This document shows, in pieces, positions 36,051 through 48,244 of a stretch of DNA of 64,000 bases. Origin of the DNA: Branchiostoma lanceolatum (Eukaryota > Chordata > Leptocardii > Amphioxiformes > Branchiostomatidae); assembly GCF_035083965.1 (NCBI RefSeq), contig NC_089722.1:38673958-38737957 (forward strand), written 5' to 3'. The translations under genes were made by a program, and so were the position numbers. Position 1 is the stretch's first letter. The number at the start of each line of letters is the position of its first letter. Below the pieces are notes generated by a model. That model did no database searches. It was given only the letters and a program-made list of their open reading frames with translations, and was not told where the DNA came from.

Positions 36051-37849
36051 AACACTCTCCAGGTAGAGAGGGCCAAATGTTTAAGGTCAAACAGTTATAA
36101 TCAGTAATACAAATCCACCAGACAATTTGGTGATCATCATGTGTTGGTGGCAAGAAGTTTTAAAATTAAGAAACGACCTACCGGTATGTGCTCTTGAACA
36201 TTTAGCAAGAGATAGAAATGAAAACAAAGGGGCAGAAGGATGTGCATTTACACCCTGTTTATTTAGAGACTTTACTGAATGAATGATTCTTCTTAAACAG
36301 CTTTCAAAGCTTTCGGTATAGCCTGGATGCCAGACCCCCAATCTCCAAAATATCTATCCCATGGCCGCATTCAGGCTGAGCCAGGCCTGGGCTGGGCTGA
36401 GGGCCTCTTGATGGGCTGTTTATGATTAAAAACCCAGATCTACCACTCCATGCAAGAGGTGCACAGATGGTCTCTTGAGACTAGACTCCCAAAGAGGAGA
36501 TCTGATCATGATATTGATAAGCCCAAGCCCAACAACACCAGAGAGAAGAGACCACAGGCAGTGCCTGGGCAATGCTGACAACAGTACATCTGGGATCAAT
36601 CAGCCACCAGTTTATAGACTTGAAAATATAGCCTCTACCAGGCCCGTCCTATCGTTGGGAAAGTAGTAGAAATCTACCGAGGTACTCCGCTATACAGGGT
36701 AGTCCGTTATACAGTGAAGCTCAATCGATACTTGAGCTTCACTGTACATGTATAGCGGACTACCCTGTATAGCAGAGTACCTCGGCCGATTTCTACTATT
36801 TTCCCAATGATAGGATGGGGCCAGGTAGAGGCTATTGAAAATTGTCCAGTACTGAAGAATAACCAAATTTGCCAGTCTCAGAAGTTGGGCAGAGAATTGG
36901 TTTTGCTAGCTTCAGTTGACACAACTCTTGATAAATCCTTTGAAATGGTATTATATTTATATTCGACCAACAAAGGTTCAAACAAATATATCTACAATTC
37001 TTCTTTAGATCCACCGGTCTATAAAGTGTCTGAGTGTATATAATATAGTGTGCCCTGATGCTACAATCCTTTTTTGACCAAGGACATACAGTCCTAATGG
37101 TTGGATAAGGCAAACATTTAGAAAATACTGATTACTTGCATCACAGCAGGTGCCCTGTTTGCAACTGGGGACCTGATATACGATATACCGGTAGGCCAAA
37201 GGTGACCATTGAAGGTGAACAACACAGGTTTTAATCTTAAACTGAAATCTGACAGCTTTAAAGTAAAAGAAGAAGAAAAATCCTTAGCCTCTACCAGGCT
37301 CCGTCCGATCGCTGGGAAAATAGTAGTAATTGGCCAAATAGAGTGAATAGTATGCCAGGGGTACAGTGAAGCTAAATAGGGGACTACCTTGTATAGCGGA
37401 CTACCCCTGGCACTCTATTTAATTAATTGGCCGATTTCAACTATTTTCCCAGCAATTGGATGGAGCCTGGTAGAGGCGAAGAAATCCTGGCGATGGTGTT
37501 AGAATTGCATAGACCTGTGTCATCCCAGTTAGCTTACATGTACCTCAGTCTGCAAAACGGTCTGAGGAAAATTCATTACGCTTTATCATTAGCTACTTAT
37601 CAATAGTGTAATGTGGCTTTGTTACGACTCAATATTTTTAGCCAAGCACGTTTTGGTTCCAGGGTCACCCCCCCTCCTCTGAAGAAGCGTGTTGGGCTCT
37701 TTTACATGCAAAGTTTGATGCCCAAAAGCTCCTTTACTACAACAAGGGTGCAGGCTTTATGTACCCCTCCAATGCAGTCTCCTTCAGAATGCTGATATGA
37801 TACACTGTACTGTAGCATACTACACCATCTGCTGTATGAGGGCCTGCAT

Positions 37850-38035
37850 GCCCCTTTTACGTAGAGCGTAATCGACCGTTTTAATTTTACGTAGAGCGTT
37901 GCCGACCACTCCATAATTTAGCGTAGAGCGTAGGGAGGCTTTTCTGAATTTAGCGTAGAGCGTAGGGAGGCTTTCTGAATTTAGCGTATTACGTAGCCGG
38001 CCCTCCGAATTTAGCGTAGAGCGTTGTCGGGACCC
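37850..38035 (-). repeat. Short tandem repeat, TTTAGCGTAGAGCGT unit
   Basis: Five diverged units of about 30-40 bases contain TTTAGCGTAGAGCGT or TTTACGTAGAGCGT, followed by variable GGGAGGCTTTCTGAA or CGACCxxxxxAA spacers. Confidence 0.7.
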
Positions 38036-39389
38036 CCCCCCCATGCAGGCCCTCCTGTATGGCTCCCATAGTTGCTCCAAGGTGGTTTAAAATCATTGAT
38101 CTGTTGGCCTCCTTGCTGGCTAACACTAAATCTCTACTAGTAAGGGTACAGGTGACACTATCATATATAAAGGACCATTAGAGAGACACATACATGCGTG
38201 CCATGTGGAAAGCAATATGTCAGACCCTACATCTGCTTGAAGATCAGCTGACACCAACCAAGCTGGTTAGAGCAAATATGGACAGGACTGTACCCAAACT
38301 ACCATCTGTGTACCCAGAAGTAAGCTGGGGGTAACACATCTTTGCTCATACAGTACAAAGGAAGCAGAAATTTTGTCTCTGCATAACGATGGGCTTTCTT
38401 GACTTCTTTGTCAGACAGGAAAGCCATCTGGGAAGGTTTTGAAGGTGTTTCTCCTTTTCACTATAACCTCCTTGTGTGACCACAATATATTGTTCCTAGC
38501 TTCCCCCTTTCATAAAGTTGGTATAGTCCTGGAGGCAAATGGTTTGTCTTCTCCCCAGGGAGGCCTGCTCTCAGCTTTTACTGAAACCTGAGTGAGTCAC
38601 TGAGTGTGAATCCCTGCATTTCATTCTCTGGGCTTGCTCTGGCATGGGACGAGCTATAGCAGGCTGTGAACTGTTCTTAATGATGTGCTAATTGGGAAGT
38701 CATCTCTGCAACAGTTGAAAGGAATTATTTGCCAGGAAATTATAGAAAGTTAGGTTCTATTGTAGTTGTAGTGGTACCGAAATGAAATGATGCACAGAAC
38801 TTTCTTGAAAGTTGGCACTGCATAAAACTAAGTGCAGAATGGTGTAAGTTATCTGAAGTTGGCCCTTCTATGACCACGAAAGAAATGAGACTAAACATGA
38901 GGTCACCTTTTTCCCACCACGTTTACAGACAAGAAGAAAACTACTCTCTTCTTAACATCACATAACCCACACAGAACAAATGGGACCATCTGTCTTTCAA
39001 TGTCTTAGAAAAGAAAGTCGAACCCAATATTAGTCAGAACTACATGTAAGTGTCAGTGTTTAAGACTAGAGTAGTCACATGTTATACTGTTCATCATTGT
39101 CTGTCTGTACTTTCCATGTTACATGTACTTGCAATTAAGCCTTTGGCCAGGAACTTTCTCTTTAGGCATCATCATAACAATATACCTATCAACCCCATCA
39201 TCTAGCCCAAACTCTAGGAACTAACAAGGACGACACTCGGGCTACCCATCATCTTCCTTGCATATCATAACCAACTAGCTTGAGTGTCATTTTGTTTCAG
39301 TTCCAGGCTCTACCCTTCACCAAGCAGTCTGAGATCACTGCCATTCAAGTGTCTGGAATAAATGTATCTGAGTGTCCAGATTCTGGCCT
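38036..39389. other. Interior of the 18.7-kb insertion, nothing recognised
   Basis: No exon, RNA gene or inverted repeat boundary could be supported. The sequence is AT-rich without long open frames. Confidence 0.35.
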
Positions 39390-39742
39390 AGCATGCTGAT
39401 TGGTCCCTTCAAGGCTCCATGGGGAAGCCTTGTCCTTGTCACTCAGCTTAACGACTTTCTCCACATGGTATCTCTGTAGGGACCACATCTTATAAGGGAC
39501 CACACTTCTCAGAAGTGGCCGAAAGAAATGACCAAAAACATGGAGTTAATCAAATGTCATACATAGACAATGATATAATTTTTCTTCAGATCTTTGTAAA
39601 ATCGTCATGATAACACTTTCTATATACCAAAATGCAGGTAGTAGTACAGCCTTGTCGGTAAATAAGGTCTTTCTGGGATGGGGTGATCCCTGCTGAGATA
39701 GCATATGGAGCTCTGACAGAAGGGACCAATCAGCGTGCTAGA
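39390..39742. mobile_element. TIR element (CTAGCATGCTGATTGG ends)
   Basis: Inverted ends CTAGCATGCTGATTGGTCCC and GGGACCAATCAGCGTGCTAG, about 350 bp apart, suggest a MITE. The arms contain GGAGCCTT / GGAGCTCT mirror phrases. No target duplication could be fixed. Confidence 0.5.
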
Positions 39743-40629
39743 AAAGAATATGAATGAACCAGACAACTCGAAATGGGATTTCTCTCAACATCTCTCAGCC
39801 AAAATGATGATGATGATCCCTGAGAAGATTGCACAGCAACAAAATTTTGGGTTCTCAGCACTCAGATTACAGAACAAAATATTGAGGACCATGTTTAGGC
39901 CTTCAGAGCACTCAGTTTTATTCAAGCAGTTTTTTCTGCCTGTCCAATGTCCACAAATCAAGTAACTGGTGTGGCCAAAACACTAAAAATGTTAGCTTTC
40001 CCTTTTTGGACTGTGTTTGTTTTGCTCAATCAACCACGGCCCCTGGGGAGCCAGGCCTTAATGAATGTCATAGTCCTACAATCATAGGGTGGGGTAGGTA
40101 AATAGGTTCCCCTCCCTGTCAATTAAAAAGCTATTAACAAATCATCTCTGTCAAGTTTTGCTGGACACAACATACAGTAATGGCAGTATCACATGCAGTG
40201 CCGTGCACTAACATTTATGTGGCTCCAGATTTAGAACTAAAAAACTTTTAGAATGCCCGATCATTCATTTCATTATCAATGCTTACCCATACTTTATTTG
40301 AGTTTATGTTCCTGTGTTTAAAGCTTTTTTTCGCTACAGCTAACTTTAAAATAGCTATGATACATCCTTGCTGAGAAGTATATATAATATTACAATATTG
40401 CACTGCACAATCTTTTATTTCTTTTTGAAGTTAATGCATTTTTCTAGTCATCCTCTAAAACTGTAACAAACAGAGTAACAGAGCAACGTTGTATTGTAAC
40501 ATTACACAGTCAAGTTCATCTTAATTCAGACTAGGGATTTTAAGGCTTCACGTTCAAATTTATGCAGCCCTACCGTACTAGAAGTTTGATTACATTGTAT
40601 ATTATTTTAGACAACTTCAACCACCCTAA

Positions 40630-40990
40630 CATTGCCACAGACTGACAGAAGTTACCATGACTGTATCTGTATCTGTATAGCCAGTATAACCGCCCTTCGG
40701 CGTAACACACCAGCTTCGCAGGCACGCAGCGCGGCAGCAGCTGGTTATATTACACTGAACGGCCTGTCACACCAAACTTTTGAACATCTGACTGCAATCG
40801 TTCTTTCAAGCTATGCAGTGAAGGTGTTCCTACAGCATCTGATGACAACGAGTTCCATTCTACTTTGGTTCTCAGGAAATACAAATTTTTGAACACATCA
40901 ATCCTTGGTTGATAACTCTGGTACTAAAAGGCATGGCTATTTCTTGTCCTTCCACTCCTTCATGAACAGAGTGAAGGAGTGGAATGATGA
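40630..40990 (-). mobile_element. CR1-like LINE 3' fragment
   Basis: On the minus strand a decayed ORF2 C-terminus is followed by GCTGGTGTGTTACGCCGAAG-type sequence and a CTATACAGATACAGATACAG tail. The end motif recurs at 46690-46757 in opposite orientation. Confidence 0.45.
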
Positions 40991-41648
40991 CAGCTAACTT
41001 CTGCCTCTTTTATCCTACCCTGGCTACTATCAAAAGCTACAACATCATGTGTGTTACTTCTGTCAACTTCTGCCATCTGCCACCATATAATGTCCACTGG
41101 CAGAAGTTAGCATGATGTCACCTAACTTCTGCCAACTTCTTCCACCTGCCAAAGATACGCCAAAAATAGTTACTCAAGCAAGTGGATAAAATTTTGAAAC
41201 AGTCAGACGTTTCAGACAGCATCCACTGTCTTTCGTCAGTGTCTTTCCTCCAAATAGATATGTTAATGAGGTAAAGACAATTTCAGATTGTTCAATAGAA
41301 TAGTAAGTTAAGACAAGGTTGTATGCTAATGAATCAATTAGCTCATGTTGTTTTAGGAGTTAATGTCCCTAACCAAAACTAGGTACTCATCTACACCTAA
41401 GTGAAGTGAGTGAAGTCGTGTTAAGTGCCTTTCCCAAGGACACAGCATTGGGGCATATCAGTAGTTTCGAACTCGGGACCTGTCAGTTCTGGGCGTAACA
41501 CCCCACACGGTGCCTAAACTTCATTGCCAGTGGGCAGTTCATTCCATCCTGGTGTTCATTCCACTCCTTCAAGAAATGTGGAAGTCCCACAAACACTTGT
41601 AAAAGAAAATGACGAAAATAGCCCTGTAGCCTGTGATACGATTCTAAG

Positions 41649-42295
41649 TAATGTTCGCTGTAGTGTCCGCGCTATTTAATTAAAGACAGGTCGCTCTGTT
41701 TAAGCCCACAAAGAACTGTTTGACTTTAAAGCCATGGTTGCAAGTGAAAGGAGCTAATCAGGATTGGTTAGCTCCATTTTCCCATCAAAAGTACAAAACA
41801 CAACAATAAAACCATTCTTATCAATTTTCATATCATACTAATCAATATTAAAGGAAGTTGAAACATGAACTTCAAGGTGAATATTCAAGGTGAATATAAA
41901 TTTGAAGATCACATTAAAAAATCTGAAGATTGTTTGAGACAATCTGAAGGTTGTTTGAAACAATCTGAAGGTTCTTTGAAACAATCTGAAGGTTCTTTGA
42001 AACCAATCTCAAAACAATCTGAAGATTCTTTCAAACAATCTGAAGGTTATCTCAAACAATCTGAAGATTTTCCATAAAATCTGAAGATTGTCAGGAAAAA
42101 TCTGAAGATTTTTCGATTTTCAACGACGCGTGACGACCCCAGCTGGGGGTCATTATGATCGATTAAGTGGCAAGGAAGTTGTTCACAAAATATCAACTCT
42201 GTAAGTATAAGCTGTCAGAGGCTACAACTTACAAGCATTAGTCCAAAGTGCAATAGAAAGTCCAAAATTAATCTGGAGGGTGTTTACAGTACTGT
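41649..42295 (-). repeat. Right arm of the 10-kb foldback-like structure
   Basis: Inverted partner of 32051-32651 and carries the same 21-base tandem core (about 41920-42075), reading KQSEGSLKQSEGSLKP on the plus strand. A small extra segment (GTGAATATTCAAG) distinguishes it from the left arm. Confidence 0.8.
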
Positions 42296-42729
42296 AAAAG
42301 TAGAGTAGAGTAGAGTAGAGTAGATCCTTTCGGAAGCAGATCAAGAATATTTTATATAATGTCCTCAGGCAGTTCTTCAATAGATTATAAGCTATGAATA
42401 CCTGTTCATGATTATGTCTTCAACTTGCTAAAGGTCAACCAGGTGTATATATAAGCAATTAATTATTATTGTAGCTCAGTAGTTCTATTCTACACAAGAG
42501 CATTCAAGTTCATGGACTTGGATATTTGGGTTGCAAACACTCCAAAAGCCATGTACATGTCCATGTTATGGTGCTTCTGAGAGACAAATTGCAAGACTTC
42601 CATGGTGACTTGGTGTAGCTTGGTCCTTGGATAAATCACTTAGTTACGCCTGCCATCCTTCTGGCAAGGCTTACATGTGCATGTCTAGACCCTGTTTCTT
42701 GGAGCCTTAGTTAATGAAATCCCTATATA

Positions 42730-43790
42730 CAGTAGAATCCGCTTATCTGCACATCCCATTTGCCAGCGTATTTGGTGCAATTATCCGGCTGGTGCAATTA
42801 TGCGAAATTGCCCAGCTGGACCGGTAGTATACTATATCATACAGGAGGTGAATAGTTCATAAACCTCTGTGTGCTGTATGAACTTGTTAGTACGCATTTA
42901 GATGTTAGAAAACTTTTGTTATACAGGTACAGTGCGGTAACACCTTAGATTCCACCTCTTGTTAGGGCCACGTTAATATATTAAAACAGTAAATTTTAAA
43001 TTCTCAGGAAAGACTTCTCGAGACACAGTGAGTGAAATCAGTAAGCCAGAGAGGCCCCTGTCATGTTTGGACAGATTAGACTGTGTACATCATGGTAGTG
43101 AATTACTGTACAAAAGACAATTTGACAGATGATGACGTCAGCACCGCACCGTCAAAAGCGACTGCTATGTCCGTCCACGGTTTCCGACTAGATCTGAGAA
43201 CTGCGACTAGATGTACGTTAAGATGCCGGCCTTTTATTATTGCAGCAGTATGTGAATATAGCGCTGCCGCGAACCTAAAACCGACATCACCCCATGTCAT
43301 CCTTAACGCGAAATAAAATCCCAGCGAACTTAAATGCATTCACAGTAATAAGACAGCTAGTGTGCAGGTAGAGACCAATCTTTGCTGAGTCTGCCAAAAG
43401 CGCAATACCACCTTTGGCAGGCGTGCGTCTCTTTATGCTGACGACACGCCCCATGACCCGCCCAGGACCTCCCATACGATCACTATTAACGTGATTGTCA
43501 ATGGAGACCACCTTCTTTTGTTAGTGAAAACAATTTTAGACATATTGGTGGTATTGTGCCTCTACATAGGCACTTATCGGCTCATTTGTACCGCGTTTGC
43601 TGATTTTTAGCGCACCTTTTTAGTAACTTGTCGAGGATTTTTGAAAAAATTGGTGGTTATCCGGCGCGGTGCAGATATGCGGAGTCACTAACAATGCAGT
43701 GAATGGGAACCAGTTTGGGATTTTGGGATTCATTAGTGCATTTAAATGGAATGTGCGTTTATCCGAAGTGCAATTAAGTGGCTTCTACTG
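42730..43790. mobile_element. Non-autonomous pogo-like element
   Basis: Ends CAGTAGAATCCGC and GGCTTCTACTG are flanked by TA (42728-42729 and 43791-43792). Subterminal phrases GGTGCAATTATCCGG and GGTTATCCGGCGCGG are typical of pogo/Tigger-derived elements. There is no transposase frame. It contains the nested MITE at 43106-43345. Confidence 0.7.
43106..43345. mobile_element. MITE (CTGTAAATGCA family, copy 3)
   Basis: Starts CTGTACAAAAGAC and ends AAATGCATTCACAG with TA on both sides. The interior GCGAACCTAAAACC and CGCGAAATAAAA phrases match the copies at 2247 and 11707. Nested within the pogo-like element, so it inserted later. Confidence 0.65.
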
Positions 43791-44029
43791 TACATGCTAC
43801 CAGTGCTTTTCACAGTATCAGTTAAAAAAATTACCACTACCCTTACACGCCCACACAGAGAAGCACAGAGTCATGAACAATGAACCCTACCAAATACAGA
43901 TTTACCAGCCATGTTACTGTCAAACCCAGTGGGTTTCTATGTTCTTAATATGTACAAATGTTACAATTCCCTTCAAGCCACCAGCAATATATTTTCCTTG
44001 AGTTTGAATTGAACTTATTTCCTCTCACC

Positions 44030-45031
44030 ATATGCAGATGGATGTATATGGTTTTAGACAGTGGTTGACTGTAGGTATGTCATGAACACAGGGTTAATCT
44101 GGCGTGACGACCTCCACTACAGTGTGCTGCTGAGCTGGGAGTTAGAATATCCTGTATACCTGAAGCTAGTCTGTATAATGCAAACTCCAGCTGTCTGGGG
44201 CTGTCATGGCCCCTCCCTGCTGACCCGGTGTTGGGCGGCCTCTATAAGCATGATTCAATCAGGCTACATGTAAGCCAGCTAGAAGAAAATGGTAGTATAT
44301 ATGTCTTGGAAAGACAATCTTGCTTTGGCCTCCATGTCAAAGCAGCGACTCCAAAACTGCATCAATGACCAAGAAACATACTGTAACAACTGGAAACTAT
44401 CGGTTAACGTCTCCAAAACAAAAGTTCTTGTTTTTTGTGCTACGAAGAAAATGTCAAAAGAGATCTTTATCTATTGTAAAGAAATAGAAGTTACGGACAG
44501 CTACACTTATCTTCGTATCACACTTACAATGTATGTCCTCTGGTAAATTTTTGAAAACCAAGGCTGTGAGGGCTACATGTATATTCAAATTAAAATCACT
44601 CTTATCATCAGAAAATATCCCAATAAAATTAGGTAAAAAATCTTTTTGACAAATTTGTTAAACCTATTCTTTTGTATGGATCCGAACTAACATGTTTTGA
44701 TCATTCCTCCAAAACTGTGAAACTTATTGTATCAAAAAATATTTCTATATTTACCCCCAGATACATGTTTTCCTTTTTACTTAGAAAACTTCAATTTGAT
44801 GAAAATTTACCAGCCGTAATGCGAAAGCGTACTTGTTCAGATTTAACTAATTCTTACATCATCAATTTTGACAGAAGATCAGACAAAGACATGTTTCTAA
44901 AATTAAAGTCTAAGCTCGCTCTAGAAAATGATGGCTTTTCAGTAGCTTACATACACCGTTCGTTGGATATACCTGAATTTGACATCATTGACCTACGTTT
45001 TCAAAAATTTCTTGAATCGTGTAAAATCTAA
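44030..45031 (+). pseudogene. LINE reverse transcriptase remnants
   Basis: Plus-strand frames include CNNWKLSVNVSKTKVLVF (the W-x-L-x-x-N-x-x-K-T-K-x-M/L block), ESDSYTYLRI-like YLG block, and ILLYGSELTCF (LLYGSE block). Two frames separated by frameshifts cover RT thumb to C-terminus. The frame ends at 45031 and a 20-bp tandem duplication follows (CACCTGCTACAATAGTCGTG). Confidence 0.75.
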
Positions 45032-45672
45032 GATATCCATTTTGTTGTAGTGAATAGTTTTACTCCATATTTTATGTCTTTGTACCTGCTACAATAGTCG
45101 TGCACCTGCTACAATAGTCGTGCAATAAAGTTCTTCTGTATAGTAAAGGGGCCCTCTGTGTTGAAAATACAATTATCTTAGGCATAGTACGCATGAAAGT
45201 GGAGGCATAAGATATACTTGAGCAACTATCAGTATCAGGTGTTAGAGTTAGTGGCACATACATCTTCCAAAATGTACATGTAGCCACATCATTGGTGGTG
45301 ACATTTTGTCAATGGGCCCCCATTTTCTTTGAGTTGCTATCAGGCACTTTTTAAGGTAAAGCTAGCCTGCAATCTAGTTCACTGATACTGCATAGGCTCA
45401 AGGAACTGCCTGGAAAGTGTAACTTTATCCCTGAAACAATATCTGCCTGAGTCGCAGGTTGACCTCTTTTTTGGTTACCCCTCACCAGGGAAGGGGAGAG
45501 GAGGTCAGACCTTCAGGTCACATTCATCACAGTGTGGATGTTTCACATTTAGAGAAGCTTCGCTTGTGCAGAGTTGTTACACTTTTTTATTACATCCAGT
45601 TCCAGAAAGATTTGATAATGAGTAACTGTACATTACATAGGGACTCAATGTTATGGACAGGAGAAATGGTGA

Positions 45673-45828
45673 GGAGGTACTCTACTCTACTCTAGAGTAG
45701 AGTAGAGTAGAGTAGAGTAGAGTAGAGTAGAGTAGAGTAGAGTAGAGTAGAGTAGAGTAGAGTAGAGTAGAGTAGGGTAGAGTAGAGTAGAGTAGAGTAG
45801 AGTAGAGTAGAGTAGAGTAGAGTAGATC
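45673..45828 (-). repeat. (AGTAG)n pentanucleotide satellite, LINE tail
   Basis: About 30 copies of AGTAG, with one GGTAG variant. It abuts the 3' side of the minus-strand LINE frame at 45829-46373, as 3' microsatellite tails do in CR1-like LINEs. Shorter AGTAG tracts lie at 42300-42324 and 35935. Confidence 0.9.
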
Positions 45829-46373
45829 AGATCCATTTGGTAAGGTAGGAAGGTCATATTCCAATTTAGGCCGCTCATCAGTTTACTGGATCGTGATCCT
45901 GCAGGCTTGTGAGGGCAGTCTAATGCTCTGTAGTTGTAGACTACTGGGTGATGTTCCATGTGTTTATCAAGTCTGTTTTTGAAAGTGTTCACTGTTGGTG
46001 CGTCTACGACTTCTCCTGGCAACCTGTTCCACCAAGTTGTCATTCTGTTTGTGAAAAAGAAAGCGCTTTTGTTCCCTTTGGAGGGCATAACCGTTAACTT
46101 TAGGTTGTGACCTCTCATTCTCTGTCCGGTGTTAAAGTGGAAAAGGTTGGTCGTATCATATAGGCCGTGGGTGTACTTGTAAGTGTTAATCAAATCCCCT
46201 CTCAGACGCCTGTAAACCAGCGTAGGAAGTTTTAAGGTTCTGAGTCTGTCCTCATAGGACATGTTCTTGAGTCCTGGTACTCTTTTCGTAGCTCTTTTCT
46301 GCACTTTTTCCAGTTCAAAAAACCAAGTTCCATTTATATGGTGACCAACAAAACTCATAAGATTTTCCCCCAA
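45829..46373 (-). pseudogene. CR1-like LINE ORF2 C-terminus
   Basis: Minus-strand open frame shows LEKVQKRATKRVPGLKNMSY, RLRTLKLPTLVYRRLRGDLI and WWNRLPGEVVDAPTVNTFKN, the standard C-terminal region of CR1/Jockey-type ORF2 proteins. It is truncated at its 5' end and runs into the AGTAG tail. Confidence 0.85.
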
Positions 46374-48244
46374 TGACTGCTTTTGTCAAGTTTCCAGAAA
46401 ATGACTATGAGAAAACATTCTCATGTAATCACAATTGTATAGCTGGAATTTATTGAGATAAAGATGGAAGTTGGATTCAAATTCATCAATTACCATCAGA
46501 GGTAGCAGCAGCAAATTTGAAATGTTGTTAACCTCAGAAATGCCATTTCCTGCATTTCAAGGTGCAAAGCTAAGTACATTCTTTGTCTCTGTAGTAGAGT
46601 TTTTTCGTCCACGAACTTCTTCCACATGCAAGTTGTTGTCAAAGAGAAGCCTGATGTGGACTGGTACCTGGGGTATCTGAATTTATTTAGCTCACCTCAG
46701 CTGGTGTGTTACGCCGAATGGCGGTTATACCGGCTATATAGATAATAGATACAGATTTTACGCTACTGTGTGATGTTCATAACCTACATGTAGGTGGTCA
46801 GGCAAAAACTAGGAGATTCTGATGGAGATTAGACTATTATTTCAGTTACAGAGATAATGTCTATTGTACTTTTGTCCTTTGTGTGATAGCGATAGAACCA
46901 TGCTTTTCAGTTTGTGTTAAGTAAAGTGCCCCACTTCAGATACTTGAATGGTAAAGAGAAATTTATATTCCTTCGCCTTTGATAGCCCCATAGTTTAGAC
47001 AATTACTAAAGAGGTCTGAGAGTCTGACCTCTCCCCTTCCCTGGTGAGGGGTAACCAACAGGTCAACCTGCAACTCAGGCAGATGTTTTTTCAGGGATAA
47101 AATTACATCTTGTGTGATCCCGTATTTGGGTCCCTGAGAAGCCAGGAAAACCGTTCAAACGCCCCTACCAATTTGTCATACATACATACATACGATATGA
47201 CAGACTTGGTCAAAAACAGAAAGATTTTCCCCTGCTCAAACTTTCCGGCCTGGTGGCGCTAATTGTGTTTTCTCAGTTGGATGTGTACGGTCACAGGGAT
47301 GACCTGCAGCCCTGGCATGATCCATGATTTCCCTTGTGAAAAGGTGCATTTTTCCCTGTCACTCTTGAAGTGCACCTTCTGGTGAAATGTGATGGTGAGA
47401 AAAGCACATCTTGGAGGTGGGTAGACTGCCATGGGTGGGCATGTACCAAATCATCCTCATGGTCATATATGCAGTGAACACACCCAATCCACTACATTTA
47501 ATTGACATGTCAGTGTGATACATGGTTTTGTATCCTTCCTCCTCGAAATAAGTTTGTACACTCGCTTGTTTGAATCTTGTAAAGGTTCACACATGTTGCT
47601 TTGCCAACTTGCAAGAAGAATGCACATTTAGAAGAATTATGCAGTAAATGTTACAGTTATGTAACTATTTCACTATGGAAAAATTGCTTCAGTAGATAAA
47701 CTCTAAACAGGTCACTAATTTGAAACAATATTAATTTTTACTACAATCTGGTACAAGCACACAGACAGTTTACATATGCCTTTGTGTGACTGAAGGCTCA
47801 GCCCAGTGGTTTAGGTTCTGGCCGTCTGAGCCTAAACTTTAGACTGGTAGTCTGGACTGTCAGCTAGCCCTAGAGGAATGATGGAAAATTGCAGGTTACA
47901 CGCCAGCACTCCCTATTCCCTAGCCAACCAGGCCAGTATGGGCCTGGTAGTCTGTGTTGTTTTAGGCCCACATGGCTGTCTAGGCTAACGAGGTCAGACT
48001 CCCTGTCCTGGGATTTGAGCCCAGCAGTCGCACAATCTGGCCGTACAAGCCAGGCTGGCAGACTGGTAGTCCAAGATGTCAGCCTTACAGGCTACAAGCA
48101 TTTTCAATCAATAATATCTGGAGTTGTGAACATCACTGATTATTGATTTTCACATGAATAGTGTCTAATGAGGAGACCTTTGAGTTGATACCAAACTTAA
48201 GGGTTTACAATTTACATTACATGATTTTCCAAATTACTGGTGTT
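46374..48244. other. Right part of the 18.7-kb insertion, no gene seen
   Basis: A LINE-tail phrase at 46690-46757 (GCTGGTGTGTTACGCCGAAT) and a CATACATA tract near 47180 are the only features I can name. Phrases such as GACTGGTAGTC recur at 47840 and 48060, as they do near 29770-29830 at the opposite end, hinting at related subterminal sequence. Confidence 0.35.

Larger units (their letters stand above)
34660..37485. repeat. Dispersed hairpin repeat: AGCTTCACTGTATAGCGGAC family
   Basis: A unit of about 100 bp (CTTGAGCTTCACTGTATAGC ... GGCCTGGTAGAGGCTAT) occurs at 34663-34756 (+). It occurs again head to head at 36607-36720 (-) and 36730-36835 (+), and as a compact foldback at 37287-37480. The repeated head-to-head layout suggests a MITE whose inner parts were lost or exchanged. 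No gene is seen in the intervening sequence apart from LINE debris. Confidence 0.55.
45424..47108. repeat. 85-bp inverted repeats around LINE material
   Basis: 45424-45510 (ATCCCTGAAACAATATCTGC ... CTGGTGAGGGG inverted) matches 47020-47108 in reverse complement. Phrases GGTTACCCCTCACCAGGGAA and GTCAGACCT are shared. The pair may be element ends or two opposed repeat copies. Confidence 0.5.

Noticed and set aside
45682..45864. YSTLLYSTLL-type repetitive protein
   Set aside because: It is a translation of the (AGTAG)n tail next to a LINE end, not a gene.
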